This document shows positions 16,110-23,606 of a stretch of DNA of 64,000 nt, piece after piece (the first letter of the stretch is position 1; each line of letters begins with the position of its first letter). The DNA is from CAZZHG01 sp964653655 (GTDB taxonomy: Bacteria > Bdellovibrionota > FAC87 > UBA2466): the NCBI GenBank assembly GCA_964653655.1, contig CAZZHG010000001.1:1-64000 (forward strand). Reading direction: 5' to 3'. The translations under genes were made by a program, and so were the position numbers. The notes beneath the pieces were generated by a model, which ran no database searches, had not been told where the DNA came from, and saw only the letters and a list, made by a program, of their open reading frames with translations.

Positions 16110-17348
16110 CTACAGCAACATTCCCACGATGCAGGCGCACGAGAATGTCGCGAGGTTGCCTCCGATGAGCGCCTTGATGCCGAGCTTCGCCAAGTCTCCG
16201 CGGCGTTCGGGTGCCATGGCGCCGATTCCGCCGATCTGGATCCCGATGGAGGAGAAGTTGGCGAACCCGCAGAGTGCATAGGAAGCAATCAAGAGCGACC
16301 GGTCCGACATCGTCGTGGAGATGTTGGACATGCTCAAGTAGGCGACGAACTCGTTCAGGACGATCTTCTCGCCGAGCAGCCGTCCCACGACGGTAGCTTC
16401 CGCCCACGGCACTCCGAGAAGGAACGCGAGGGGCGAAAAAACGTAACCGAAAACGGTTTGCAGTGTGACGCCGGCGCCGAAAAGTCCCGTCACCCAGATG
16501 AGGATGCCGTTCAGCATCGCCATCAAGGCGATGAAAGCGATCAGCATCGCGCCGACGTTCAGCGCAAGCGCCAAGCCTTCCGAGGCGCCCCGGGTCGCGG
16601 CTTCGAGCACGTTGGAATCGGGGGGAAGCTCGGCGGGGCCGGACTTCTCGTCCTGAAATTTCTCGGTTTCCGGCACGAGGATCTTCGAAATGAGAAGCGT
16701 CGCCGGAGCTGACATCACGCTTACGGTCAGGAGATGGCCCGCGATTTCCGGAAAGCGCGAGTGCAGAAGCGCGACGTAAGCCGCGAGCACCCCGCCCGCG
16801 GTGTTCGCCATGCCGCCGATCATGATGCAGAGAAGCTCGGAGCGGGTCATCTTCGGAAGATACGGCTTGATGAGCAGCGGCGCTTCCGTCTGGCCGACGA
16901 AGATGTTGGCCGCGGTCGAAAGGGCCTCCGCGCCGCTCGCTTTCAGAAACTTACGGATGATGAACGCGAGAGCCGCCACGATTTTCTGGAGAAGACCGAT
17001 GTAATAGGCCACCGCAATGATGGCGGAGAAGAAGATGATCGTCGGCAGCACGCGGAACGCGAAGATGAAGCCGAACTTCTCGTCCACGAGCGAACCGAAG
17101 AGGAACTTCGCGCCTTCGTCCGAAAAGCTGAGGAGCTTCATGACGGCGTCGTTGATGAAGGAGAACAGGGGCCGGAGAAGTCCCGGCACGCCCATCCACG
17201 GAATTCCGAAAATCAGGACGGCGAGAATGATCTGAAGGCCCACTCCCCAGAAGACCACCCGTTTGTCGATTTTTTTGCGGTTTTCCGAAAGCAGAAAGGC
17301 GAAGCCAATCAGGGCCACAAGGCCCACGAGGCTCATGACTCGTTCCAT
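16110..17348 (-). CDS. Concentrative nucleoside transporter (CNT/NupC family)
   Basis: 412 residues from ATG 17348 (GAGGGGGATCAAAA upstream); a GTG at 17387 gives an unlikely polar extension. Ten or so membrane segments. Signature motifs of the CNT family are present: ANIFVGQTEAPLLIKPYL (about residues 155-172, nucleoside-binding GQTEAP), MIGGMANTAGGVLAAYV, and near the C terminus the CGFANFSSIGIQIGG motif. CNT proteins import nucleosides with Na+ or H+. The length matches bacterial NupC-type proteins. Monocistronic. For a predatory-type bacterium, uptake of nucleosides from lysed cells would make sense, but that is inference. Confidence 0.93.
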   Translation of the reverse strand: MERVMSLVGLVALIGFAFLLSENRKKIDKRVVFWGVGLQIILAVLIFGIPWMGVPGLLRPLFSFINDAVMKLLSFSDEGAKFLFGSLVDEKFGFIFAFRVLPTIIFFSAIIAVAYYIGLLQKIVAALAFIIRKFLKASGAEALSTAANIFVGQTEAPLLIKPYLPKMTRSELLCIMIGGMANTAGGVLAAYVALLHSRFPEIAGHLLTVSVMSAPATLLISKILVPETEKFQDEKSGPAELPPDSNVLEAATRGASEGLALALNVGAMLIAFIALMAMLNGILIWVTGLFGAGVTLQTVFGYVFSPLAFLLGVPWAEATVVGRLLGEKIVLNEFVAYLSMSNISTTMSDRSLLIASYALCGFANFSSIGIQIGGIGAMAPERRGDLAKLGIKALIGGNLATFSCACIVGMLL

Positions 17349-17462
17349 TTTTTGATCCCCCTCAACGGACCCGGTGCGGGAACCCACCGCCCTGGCCAGA
17401 CACGGTTTGGGACACTAGCGGCATTCCCGTTGAATGGGAAACAGAAAGGTACCTATAAAAGC

Positions 17463-18599
17463 CTACTTCCGCTTCCGCTTGGGGGCCCCGTAGTGAGCCT
17501 TCGCCAGCTGCAAGGAGTGCGGCAAGCGGCCCCGGGCAAGGGCCCGGACGAGCTCCACGCCGACCCACACGCAATAGACGGCGAGTACCGGCTCGTGGGT
17601 TTCGGGGAACACGAACTGGACGGCCCAAAGAATGAAAATCGCCATGGCCTCCCAGAAGGAGAACGTCATGTCGAGAAGCAGCATTCCGCCGAGCGCCGAC
17701 TGCGCGATGGTGAGCGCGAGCTCCAGCTTGTGCATCCGGTCGAACTCAATCGGCGCGAAATGTCCGAGCGACAGGTTGTAGACCATCGGGATCATCGCGG
17801 CGAGCATGGTCCACTGGTTGATATTGCTGTTGACCATGTTCATGAGAGCCATGGGAGCTTTTTTCGGCTGCCGGGCCCAGTTGAACGCCGTCACCTTCTC
17901 GGGGAACTCGGAGAGAAACGGCGCGAGCCACTGCACGAACACGAACGTGCTGATGCCGGCGGCGATCGACCACTTCTTCAACGTCTCCACGAAGGGATGG
18001 GCGGCCAGATAGAGGCCCACTCCACCGACTATGAACAGCAACACTACTGCGGCGACACGGGTGGAGCCCTTCATCTGGGCGACCTTGCGGGCGACCACAG
18101 GCATGTCCTCTTCGTCTTCTTCCTCCTCCACCGGCATGCGGGAGGCGAGCACCAGATAGACGCCGTAGATGAGGACGAGGAAAATCGAGTCGACGCAGGT
18201 GAGCGAACCCTTCGCGACGATTACGATGAAATAGAGAATTGAAATGAAGAGGAAAATGACGCCGAGGAAATCCGACTCGTCGAGAGAGATTTTCACTTCG
18301 CGCTTCGGCTTTTTGTTCCGGCGCATGTGGGCGAAGTAGTGGACGAAGAAAATCATGGGCCAGCCGAGACCGACGAGCAGGCGAAGGGAACCCGTGAGGT
18401 TGGCGATCATCAGATCCTGTTGCCGGTTCCAGGCGATGCTGGCTTCGACGGCGAACTCAGGAAGGGTCTGGAGCCAGGCGAGAAGGGTGAGGGCAAGGGC
18501 GCGGGACATGAAGGTTTGCGCCGCTTCCGCCGCCCATCCGATGATGAACGCGCTGAGAAGAATGACCCACAGACTCCAGGACTCGACTAGGTATTCCAT
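17463..18599 (-). CDS. Ca2+/cation antiporter (CaCA superfamily)
   Basis: 378 residues, about ten membrane helices in two halves separated by an acidic loop (VEEEEDEEDMP near residue 160-170). Each half contains an alpha-repeat: LQTLPEFAVEASIAW...ANLTGS (about residues 43-72) and APFLSEFPEKVTAF...MVNSNINQW (about 230-262). The conserved PE and N/S residues of the ion-binding site are therefore present in both repeats. Family members exchange Ca2+ (or other divalent cations) for Na+ or H+. The last residues are very basic (KRKRK). Not obviously co-transcribed with the CNT gene (114-base gap). Confidence 0.85.
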   Translation of the reverse strand: MEYLVESWSLWVILLSAFIIGWAAEAAQTFMSRALALTLLAWLQTLPEFAVEASIAWNRQQDLMIANLTGSLRLLVGLGWPMIFFVHYFAHMRRNKKPKREVKISLDESDFLGVIFLFISILYFIVIVAKGSLTCVDSIFLVLIYGVYLVLASRMPVEEEEDEEDMPVVARKVAQMKGSTRVAAVVLLFIVGGVGLYLAAHPFVETLKKWSIAAGISTFVFVQWLAPFLSEFPEKVTAFNWARQPKKAPMALMNMVNSNINQWTMLAAMIPMVYNLSLGHFAPIEFDRMHKLELALTIAQSALGGMLLLDMTFSFWEAMAIFILWAVQFVFPETHEPVLAVYCVWVGVELVRALARGRLPHSLQLAKAHYGAPKRKRK

Positions 18600-18683
18600 G
18601 GTGACACATACTGCCGTGGACCCCGCGATTCTGACAACGTTAATCCTTCGTCCTCGGGCTCTTATCTACTATCCTTCTCCTTA

Positions 18684-20045
18684 ATGAAGCCCGGATTGCG
18701 AGCCTTCGGGGGATGGGTGCTCACGAGCCTTCTCGTCGCCTATTTCCACGAGCCGTGGCGGGCCGAGGCTCAGTCCTGGCTCATCGCCCGAACTTCCGAT
18801 TCCCTGGGCGAGCTCTTTTTCCGCTCCGCGACCGAAGGGGCGGGCCCTCTCTTTTATCTATGGATCTGGCCGTGGGCGAAGCTGATGCCCGCCGCGTTTC
18901 CATCCGCGCTGTTTTGGCTTTCCTGGACCGGCTCGGCTCTTGCCGTCGGCTGGCTCCTTCTTTCGAACCTGCTCCCGTTTCGGTTCGCGCTGCTGGCGGC
19001 GTTCGGATACCTGCTTGGTTACGAGTACGCGAGCTTCGCCCGCCTTTACGGGTGGGGGATTTTTTTCCTGCTCGCCGGAATCGATCTCGATAGACGGGGT
19101 AAAGCGAAGCCGGCGGGAATGCTTCTTGCGGCGAGCTGCCTCGTGCACGTGACGTTTTGCTTCGCGGTAATCGGCTGGGCGATTTTCCGCGGGCTCCACG
19201 GCAAGTTTCACCGGCATTTCGCCTGGGTGGGCGGCGCGCTTGCGCTTCTCACGCTCTATCTTTGGCCCGCGCTCGGCGTTTCTCCGGCGAAAGACTGGGT
19301 GAAGCTGCCCGGCTGGATCGATCGGCTCGGCACCTCCCTTTCCATGCTCGCCGTTCCCTCTCAATGGCGGCTAGGCATCTTCGGCATTCCGGCCTTCGGG
19401 CTCGCGCTGGCCGTAGTTTCCGCGAGGGCGAGGCTCGCGCTGATTTTATCGTCGATACCTTTCGTGCTGCTTTTTCTGTGGCGGGTGGACGGGGCTGCTT
19501 CCGCGAGACATGGCGGCGCGCTTTTCGTGCTTTGGCTGGCGCTGCTCGGGCTCACCGCCGATTGGAGGAAGTTGTGGATCCGCCGCTCGGTTTACGGGCT
19601 TCTCGGCGCTTCGCTCTTTCTTGGCGTCGTAGCTCAATTCGAGGATCTCTTTCGGCCCTATAGCGAGGGGATGGCGGCGGCGAGAGCGATTTCCTCCGTC
19701 GCCGTTCAGGAAGCGAGAGAGCCGCGCCTTTTCGCCATCGACGAGAATGCGGGCTACGTCACCGCCGCGAAGCTGGGTAGTCCGCTGTGGTCGGTGGATG
19801 CGCCGATGGGGTGTCCCTACTTTCCGGGAAAGTGCCCCGAGCCCGCGCGCCACGAGAAGGACGTTTGGTCTCGCCTGGACGTTTATCAGTTCTGCCCGAA
19901 ACAAGTGGCCTGCTTCTTCGTCGGCCAAGCCGACAGCGGAGAGCCGTTTGCGCTTACCAAAGGCCGCTGGGAAAAAATCTACCTGCCCACGGGCTCTCTC
20001 TCCGAGGAAAACGTCGTCGTTTATCGCCTCAGCCAGGCCCCCTGA
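18684..20045 (+). CDS. GT-C-fold-like membrane protein (putative glycosyltransferase)
   Basis: 453 residues with about nine to ten hydrophobic segments. Just after the first one it carries HEPWRAEAQSWLIARTSDSL, matching the EAQ-W-IARD-like loop found in GT-C membrane proteins and placed where the catalytic Asp loop of that fold lies. A soluble C-terminal part of about 100 residues contains four cysteines (MGCPYFPGKCPE, YQFCPKQVACF). Such proteins transfer sugars from lipid carriers at the periplasmic face; donor and acceptor are unknown and the catalytic role is inferred from the fold only. Confidence 0.65.
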   Translation: MKPGLRAFGGWVLTSLLVAYFHEPWRAEAQSWLIARTSDSLGELFFRSATEGAGPLFYLWIWPWAKLMPAAFPSALFWLSWTGSALAVGWLLLSNLLPFRFALLAAFGYLLGYEYASFARLYGWGIFFLLAGIDLDRRGKAKPAGMLLAASCLVHVTFCFAVIGWAIFRGLHGKFHRHFAWVGGALALLTLYLWPALGVSPAKDWVKLPGWIDRLGTSLSMLAVPSQWRLGIFGIPAFGLALAVVSARARLALILSSIPFVLLFLWRVDGAASARHGGALFVLWLALLGLTADWRKLWIRRSVYGLLGASLFLGVVAQFEDLFRPYSEGMAAARAISSVAVQEAREPRLFAIDENAGYVTAAKLGSPLWSVDAPMGCPYFPGKCPEPARHEKDVWSRLDVYQFCPKQVACFFVGQADSGEPFALTKGRWEKIYLPTGSLSEENVVVYRLSQAP

Positions 20046-20128
20046 TCGAATTGTTAACGCAAACCAAACGCCTCGTTGACCGAACGCGTCACGCGTTTCT
20101 AGATCCTCCCAAACACTGAGGAGGTCTC

Positions 20129-20548
20129 ATGCGGTCTTTGTTGATGTTGGCATTGGCGTTCGGTTACTCCGCGTTCGGCGCGGATCATTTCACCTGCAAG
20201 GCGAAGGAAAACAATCAGACGGTCACCGTGAAGTTCGCGATCCGCAATCTCGCGACGCCCAAGCGCGCGACGCTTCTGAACCTCGGCCACGAGGAATCGG
20301 AACCGATTCTCGTCACTCCGAATACGCTGAAGAACGGATACCGCCCCACCATGACGATCCTCAACGATCAGGGCGGCGACCTTCGCATGAAGGACGATCG
20401 CATTCTGCTTTACGGCGATGGCGACGGCTACACGTACGTCGACCTCGTTCTGTTCAAGAACACCGGCTACACGCACGGCTACGCCCGCGCGTACGGCTCG
20501 GGTGACACCTGGTACCAGAAGATCAGCTGCACCCGGCGGACGAAGTAA
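20129..20548 (+). CDS. Small secreted protein
   Basis: 139 residues from ATG 20129 with a consensus GAGGAGG upstream. Signal peptide MRSLLMLALAFGYSAFGAD. Two cysteines bracket the mature part (HFTCKAK and the C-terminal KISCTRR), suggesting one disulphide that closes a beta-barrel or sandwich; the sequence is rich in Thr, Asn and Gly turns. No family recognised, but its end resembles the end of the small secreted protein at 7027-7374. A GC-rich stretch followed by TGTTTTTT about 30 bases after the stop (20575-20590) probably terminates transcription. Confidence 0.75.
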   Translation: MRSLLMLALAFGYSAFGADHFTCKAKENNQTVTVKFAIRNLATPKRATLLNLGHEESEPILVTPNTLKNGYRPTMTILNDQGGDLRMKDDRILLYGDGDGYTYVDLVLFKNTGYTHGYARAYGSGDTWYQKISCTRRTK

Positions 20549-20626
20549 TTTCCCAGAAGTCCGGAGTTATCCCGGGCCGGTGTTTTTTCGTTAGTGGAAA
20601 GCCCGCCCGGGAACTCCGGACGTGAT

Positions 20627-21334
20627 TCAGATAGGTCCCGCGAAGGGATCGGCCGAAGCGTCTTCCATAAGAAGATCTTCGTGGAAGGCGCCGAAATCTT
20701 TTTCCGGATGGCGGATCTGAATTTCCAGAACCCACCGGTGAGCGGCCGGCGCGAAACCCAGCTCCGAAATCCCGCCCTTGAAATAGATCGCGTGAGGAAA
20801 ATCCGATAGGCGGTGGCCGTTGGCCTCTTCGAGAGTCAGCTTCCAGCCGAAGGGCTCCGTTTCCTTTCTCGCGTACTCGTAGAGAGCTTCGCCGGTCACT
20901 CGTTCGGTCGCCCACTTGTGTTTCACGCGGGCGAAAATCGTACGGGCGTCTCGAATCATCCGGGAGTGCTCGGGATCTTGTCCCACCTGAAAGGTCGCTC
21001 CGCAGTCCCCTTCAAAACCCTCGTACACGGGACCGATATCGAGAAAGAAAACGTCGTCGTCGGCGAGCACCACGCCGGGCTCCGAGGGCGAGCCGTAGGA
21101 GAGGAGCGTGTTCCTTCCGAAGCGGACATGAGGCTTGTGCCACATTTTGTTACCGCACAAAGCGCCGATCACCTCGCGGGCGATTTCGTGGCCTTCTTCC
21201 TCGGCCATTCCGGGGTGGATGCGGGAGGCGATGGCGTGGACCGCTTTCCAGCTCTGTTTTCTCGCGGCGAGGATTCCCGCTTGCGTGTAAACGGCTCCAG
21301 TCTTTTCCAGTAGTTCTCGTTCCAGGCGTGCCAT
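20627..21334 (-). CDS. M24-family metallopeptidase (Xaa-Pro aminopeptidase-like)
   Basis: 235 residues, the length of a bare pita-bread catalytic domain with no N-terminal creatinase domain. The five metal ligands can be placed: Asp in DDDVFFLDIGP, Asp in FEGDCGATF, His in NGHRLSDFPH, and Glu residues in RWVLEIQI and the C-terminal part (FHEDLLME). An HKPHVRFG segment precedes the first ligand, as in prolidase-like enzymes. The enzyme is expected to remove an N-terminal residue or cleave X-Pro bonds in the cytoplasm. It is divergent from the cytochrome gene, sharing a 40-base intergenic region with a dyad. Confidence 0.88.
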   Translation of the reverse strand: MARLERELLEKTGAVYTQAGILAARKQSWKAVHAIASRIHPGMAEEEGHEIAREVIGALCGNKMWHKPHVRFGRNTLLSYGSPSEPGVVLADDDVFFLDIGPVYEGFEGDCGATFQVGQDPEHSRMIRDARTIFARVKHKWATERVTGEALYEYARKETEPFGWKLTLEEANGHRLSDFPHAIYFKGGISELGFAPAAHRWVLEIQIRHPEKDFGAFHEDLLMEDASADPFAGPI

Positions 21335-21347
21335 GCTTTGACCCGGT

Positions 21348-21364
21348 ATAGCATAAAATGCTAT
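21348..21364. promoter_or_regulatory. Operator-like dyad between divergent genes
   Basis: Perfect 7-base arms ATAGCAT (21348-21354) and ATGCTAT (21358-21364) separated by AAA, centred between the M24 peptidase start (21334, minus) and the cytochrome start (21377, plus). On the minus strand the dyad contains TGCTATAC, a plausible extended -10. A repressor site covering both promoters would fit the position. Confidence 0.45.
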
Positions 21365-21376
21365 TTAAACACCCCC

Positions 21377-22687
21377 ATGACACGGGTTTTCCCCTTAATT
21401 CTTGGTCTCTTCGTGGCGGTTTCCTCCGTCGCCGATCCGGCTTGTCCGAAGGGAAAAGACGAGTGGCGGGACTGGGCGAAAGACCAGGCGGCCCGACTCT
21501 TCAACGGCGATTTCCGTGTCTTCGTCGTGAACCCCGTCGTCGAGACAGTGGAGTCCTGTAAAACGGTGCTCGCGGCCGCGCCGGCCATCCGTGCTTGCGT
21601 GCAGCCCCTCGCCCGTTTCGCCAAAGCCCGCTGGTGGGATTTTCAGCCCGCGCACACGATGGGCCTCGAACGAACCGACCGGGATTATCTGACGAAGGTT
21701 CCGTTTCCGGAATTCCTCGACATCCCGGCGGAACTGAAAGACCAGGAGTTTCTCTCGTGGGTCGGCGACATGGCCGACGGGCCCGCACTCGAGAAGGCGC
21801 TCGCCTACGTCGAAAAGCTGAACGCGAAGCAAACCGATCCGAAACTCAAGTGGATCACTTTCCTATACAAGTCCCAGCATCTTCCCGCTCCCGACCAGAC
21901 GTCGGCGCTCGGCCGTTTCTTCGTCTACATTCCGGGCAAGGACTTCGATCGCTATCTGCAGTTCGCGCTCCGCACCGACAAGGACGAGGACCTGCCGAAC
22001 GCGTTCTCCGTGGTTTCCGTTCAGAAGACCGATCCGGCGACGGGAAAGCCCCTCGATGCTCCCCGGGCCCGCATGAAGGACTTCTGGAGAATCCGCACCA
22101 ACAAGGGCATACAGCTCAGCACGCGGCTCGATCAAAAGGGCAGGCTCGAGAACTGCTACCAGTGCCACAAGACGCCGCTGCTTCCCATCGAGCCCGATCG
22201 CGCCGATTTCGACGAGAAACGCTTCGGAGCGAACGTGAAGCTCGTCAATCAGCTGATGGGCGATCACACCGATCTCAAGTACGACGGCCTGAACATGGAC
22301 GACTACGGTCCGGGTCTCGGCCCCGTCGATGCGAAGACGCGCACGAAAGATTTCATGCTCAGCTGCGCCGGCGGAAAGGTGACCGACGAGAAGCGGCTCG
22401 AAGTCATCGCAAAGGCGATGAATTGCCAGAACTGCCACGACGGAAGCCAGCGGGGGGTGCTCAACTATCCCAGCGCGAAGGTGAAGCAACCGACCAGCCA
22501 GAAGCCGCTCACCAGACACTACGTCGTCGACTACGAAAAGATGCCGCCGGGAGAAAAGCTCTCCCAACCGGAGCGCGAGGCGCTCCACGAGTGCCTGCGC
22601 CGCGAGCTATACGGCACGGGCGACCAGGAGCCCGGACTGCTGCGTTCCCACCTCCAAAACAAAGCCTGCTTCGACGCCGTTCCCTGA
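21377..22687 (+). CDS. Periplasmic dihaem cytochrome c
   Basis: 436 residues from ATG 21377; a TTG/ATG 39 bases earlier would place polar residues before the signal peptide MTRVFPLILGLFVAVSSVA. Two c-type haem sites are present: CYQCH (Cys260-Cys263-His264) and CQNCH (Cys350-Cys353-His354). The first 250 residues have no haem motif and match nothing I recognise; a segment there, RFFVYIPGKDFDRYLQFAL, suggests a substrate-interacting or sensor part. The arrangement (unknown N-terminal domain, then two haems) is found in bacterial periplasmic electron-transfer or peroxidase-like proteins. The redox partner is not encoded nearby. Confidence 0.85.
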   Translation: MTRVFPLILGLFVAVSSVADPACPKGKDEWRDWAKDQAARLFNGDFRVFVVNPVVETVESCKTVLAAAPAIRACVQPLARFAKARWWDFQPAHTMGLERTDRDYLTKVPFPEFLDIPAELKDQEFLSWVGDMADGPALEKALAYVEKLNAKQTDPKLKWITFLYKSQHLPAPDQTSALGRFFVYIPGKDFDRYLQFALRTDKDEDLPNAFSVVSVQKTDPATGKPLDAPRARMKDFWRIRTNKGIQLSTRLDQKGRLENCYQCHKTPLLPIEPDRADFDEKRFGANVKLVNQLMGDHTDLKYDGLNMDDYGPGLGPVDAKTRTKDFMLSCAGGKVTDEKRLEVIAKAMNCQNCHDGSQRGVLNYPSAKVKQPTSQKPLTRHYVVDYEKMPPGEKLSQPEREALHECLRRELYGTGDQEPGLLRSHLQNKACFDAVP

Positions 22688-22797
22688 TTGTTCAATCATT
22701 CCGGCGATTGTGAAAATCTGAGCATCTCCGCTACACCCTTGAACAACCTTTGAGCGGACATTATGCTATTAATTCAAATAGTTATGACTTCCATTTT

Positions 22798-22827
22798 TTG
22801 ACCGACCCCCCGCCCGCGCCCTATAAT
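22798..22827 (+). promoter_or_regulatory. Sigma-70 type promoter for the propeptide/subtilase operon
   Basis: TTGACC (22798-22803), 18-base spacer, TATAAT (22822-22827), ending about 43 bases before the ATG at 22870. The -10 box is a perfect consensus in a GC-rich context, so this is one of the most convincing promoters in the window. It would transcribe the propeptide-like gene and the subtilase. Confidence 0.75.
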
Positions 22828-22869
22828 GATCCTTACCTGCCCGCCCTTGCTTAGGTTGGATTCCGATAG

Positions 22870-23580
22870 ATGCTACGCCGCTATCTCATTCTGGTTTGTT
22901 TGGTTGTCGCGCTGGCCGTCGGCCTGACCTACCACCATTCCGCTTCCAAGGAAGTGGCCTCTTCGCGGCCGTCCGCCCCCGCTGGAACTCTTTTCGACAA
23001 GCAGGACAAAGCGGTCCCGGGACCCCGTGAGCGGGAAGTTCAATCCGTGAAGACCGAGATCAACGTGAAGCCGGGGGAGCGGATCGCCGAAGTCCCTCCG
23101 CTGAAGGACGAAGACCGCGAAAGCCGTCTCGGCATCAATGCGCCGCCGGCCCCGGAAGAAATTTTCATCACCTCGAGAAGGACGCTCCGGTGGCTGGGTA
23201 ACGTCGCCGCCGTCACTGAAGACGCCGCGGGCGGAATGGATGTGCTGGAGCGCCGGAACGGATTTGCTTTCGTCCGAGTCGCTCCGGAGAATTTTCCGAA
23301 AGGGGCATTGCCCGTCGCCTTCGAGGCGCGCACCGGCAACCTCGTCGTGCTCACCGGTAAGCTGTCCGTCCAGCTGAAAGCCGCCGCCAGCGTGCCCGAT
23401 CTCTCCAGTGAGTACTCCATGGATTTGGTCCGATCGATCGTGAGGCTCAATCTTGCGATCTATCAAAGCAGTCAGCCCACCCAATTGACTCTCACTCAGC
23501 TACTGACCGCCTTGAGAAAAGATAGCCGCGTCGTGGAAGCCGACCTCGAGATGATCGCCGAACGCCGAAACGCCCAATAA
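22870..23580 (+). CDS. Exported protein resembling a stand-alone subtilisin propeptide
   Basis: 236 residues with an N-terminal membrane anchor or signal sequence (LILVCLVVALAVGLTY), a proline-rich charged linker to about residue 95, a beta-containing middle, and a C-terminal segment LTQLLTALRKDSRVVEADLEMI. That last pattern (hydrophobic helix, then xxVVEADxxM strand) looks like the end of the I9 propeptides that precede subtilases. The subtilase gene follows after 26 bases and its product has no such propeptide. Inference: this protein is a folding chaperone or inhibitor acting in trans on the protease. Similarity is short, so the assignment is tentative. Confidence 0.6.
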   Translation: MLRRYLILVCLVVALAVGLTYHHSASKEVASSRPSAPAGTLFDKQDKAVPGPREREVQSVKTEINVKPGERIAEVPPLKDEDRESRLGINAPPAPEEIFITSRRTLRWLGNVAAVTEDAAGGMDVLERRNGFAFVRVAPENFPKGALPVAFEARTGNLVVLTGKLSVQLKAAASVPDLSSEYSMDLVRSIVRLNLAIYQSSQPTQLTLTQLLTALRKDSRVVEADLEMIAERRNAQ

Positions 23581-23606
23581 GCCCTTTCAGGAAGTAAGGA
23601 AGTTCA

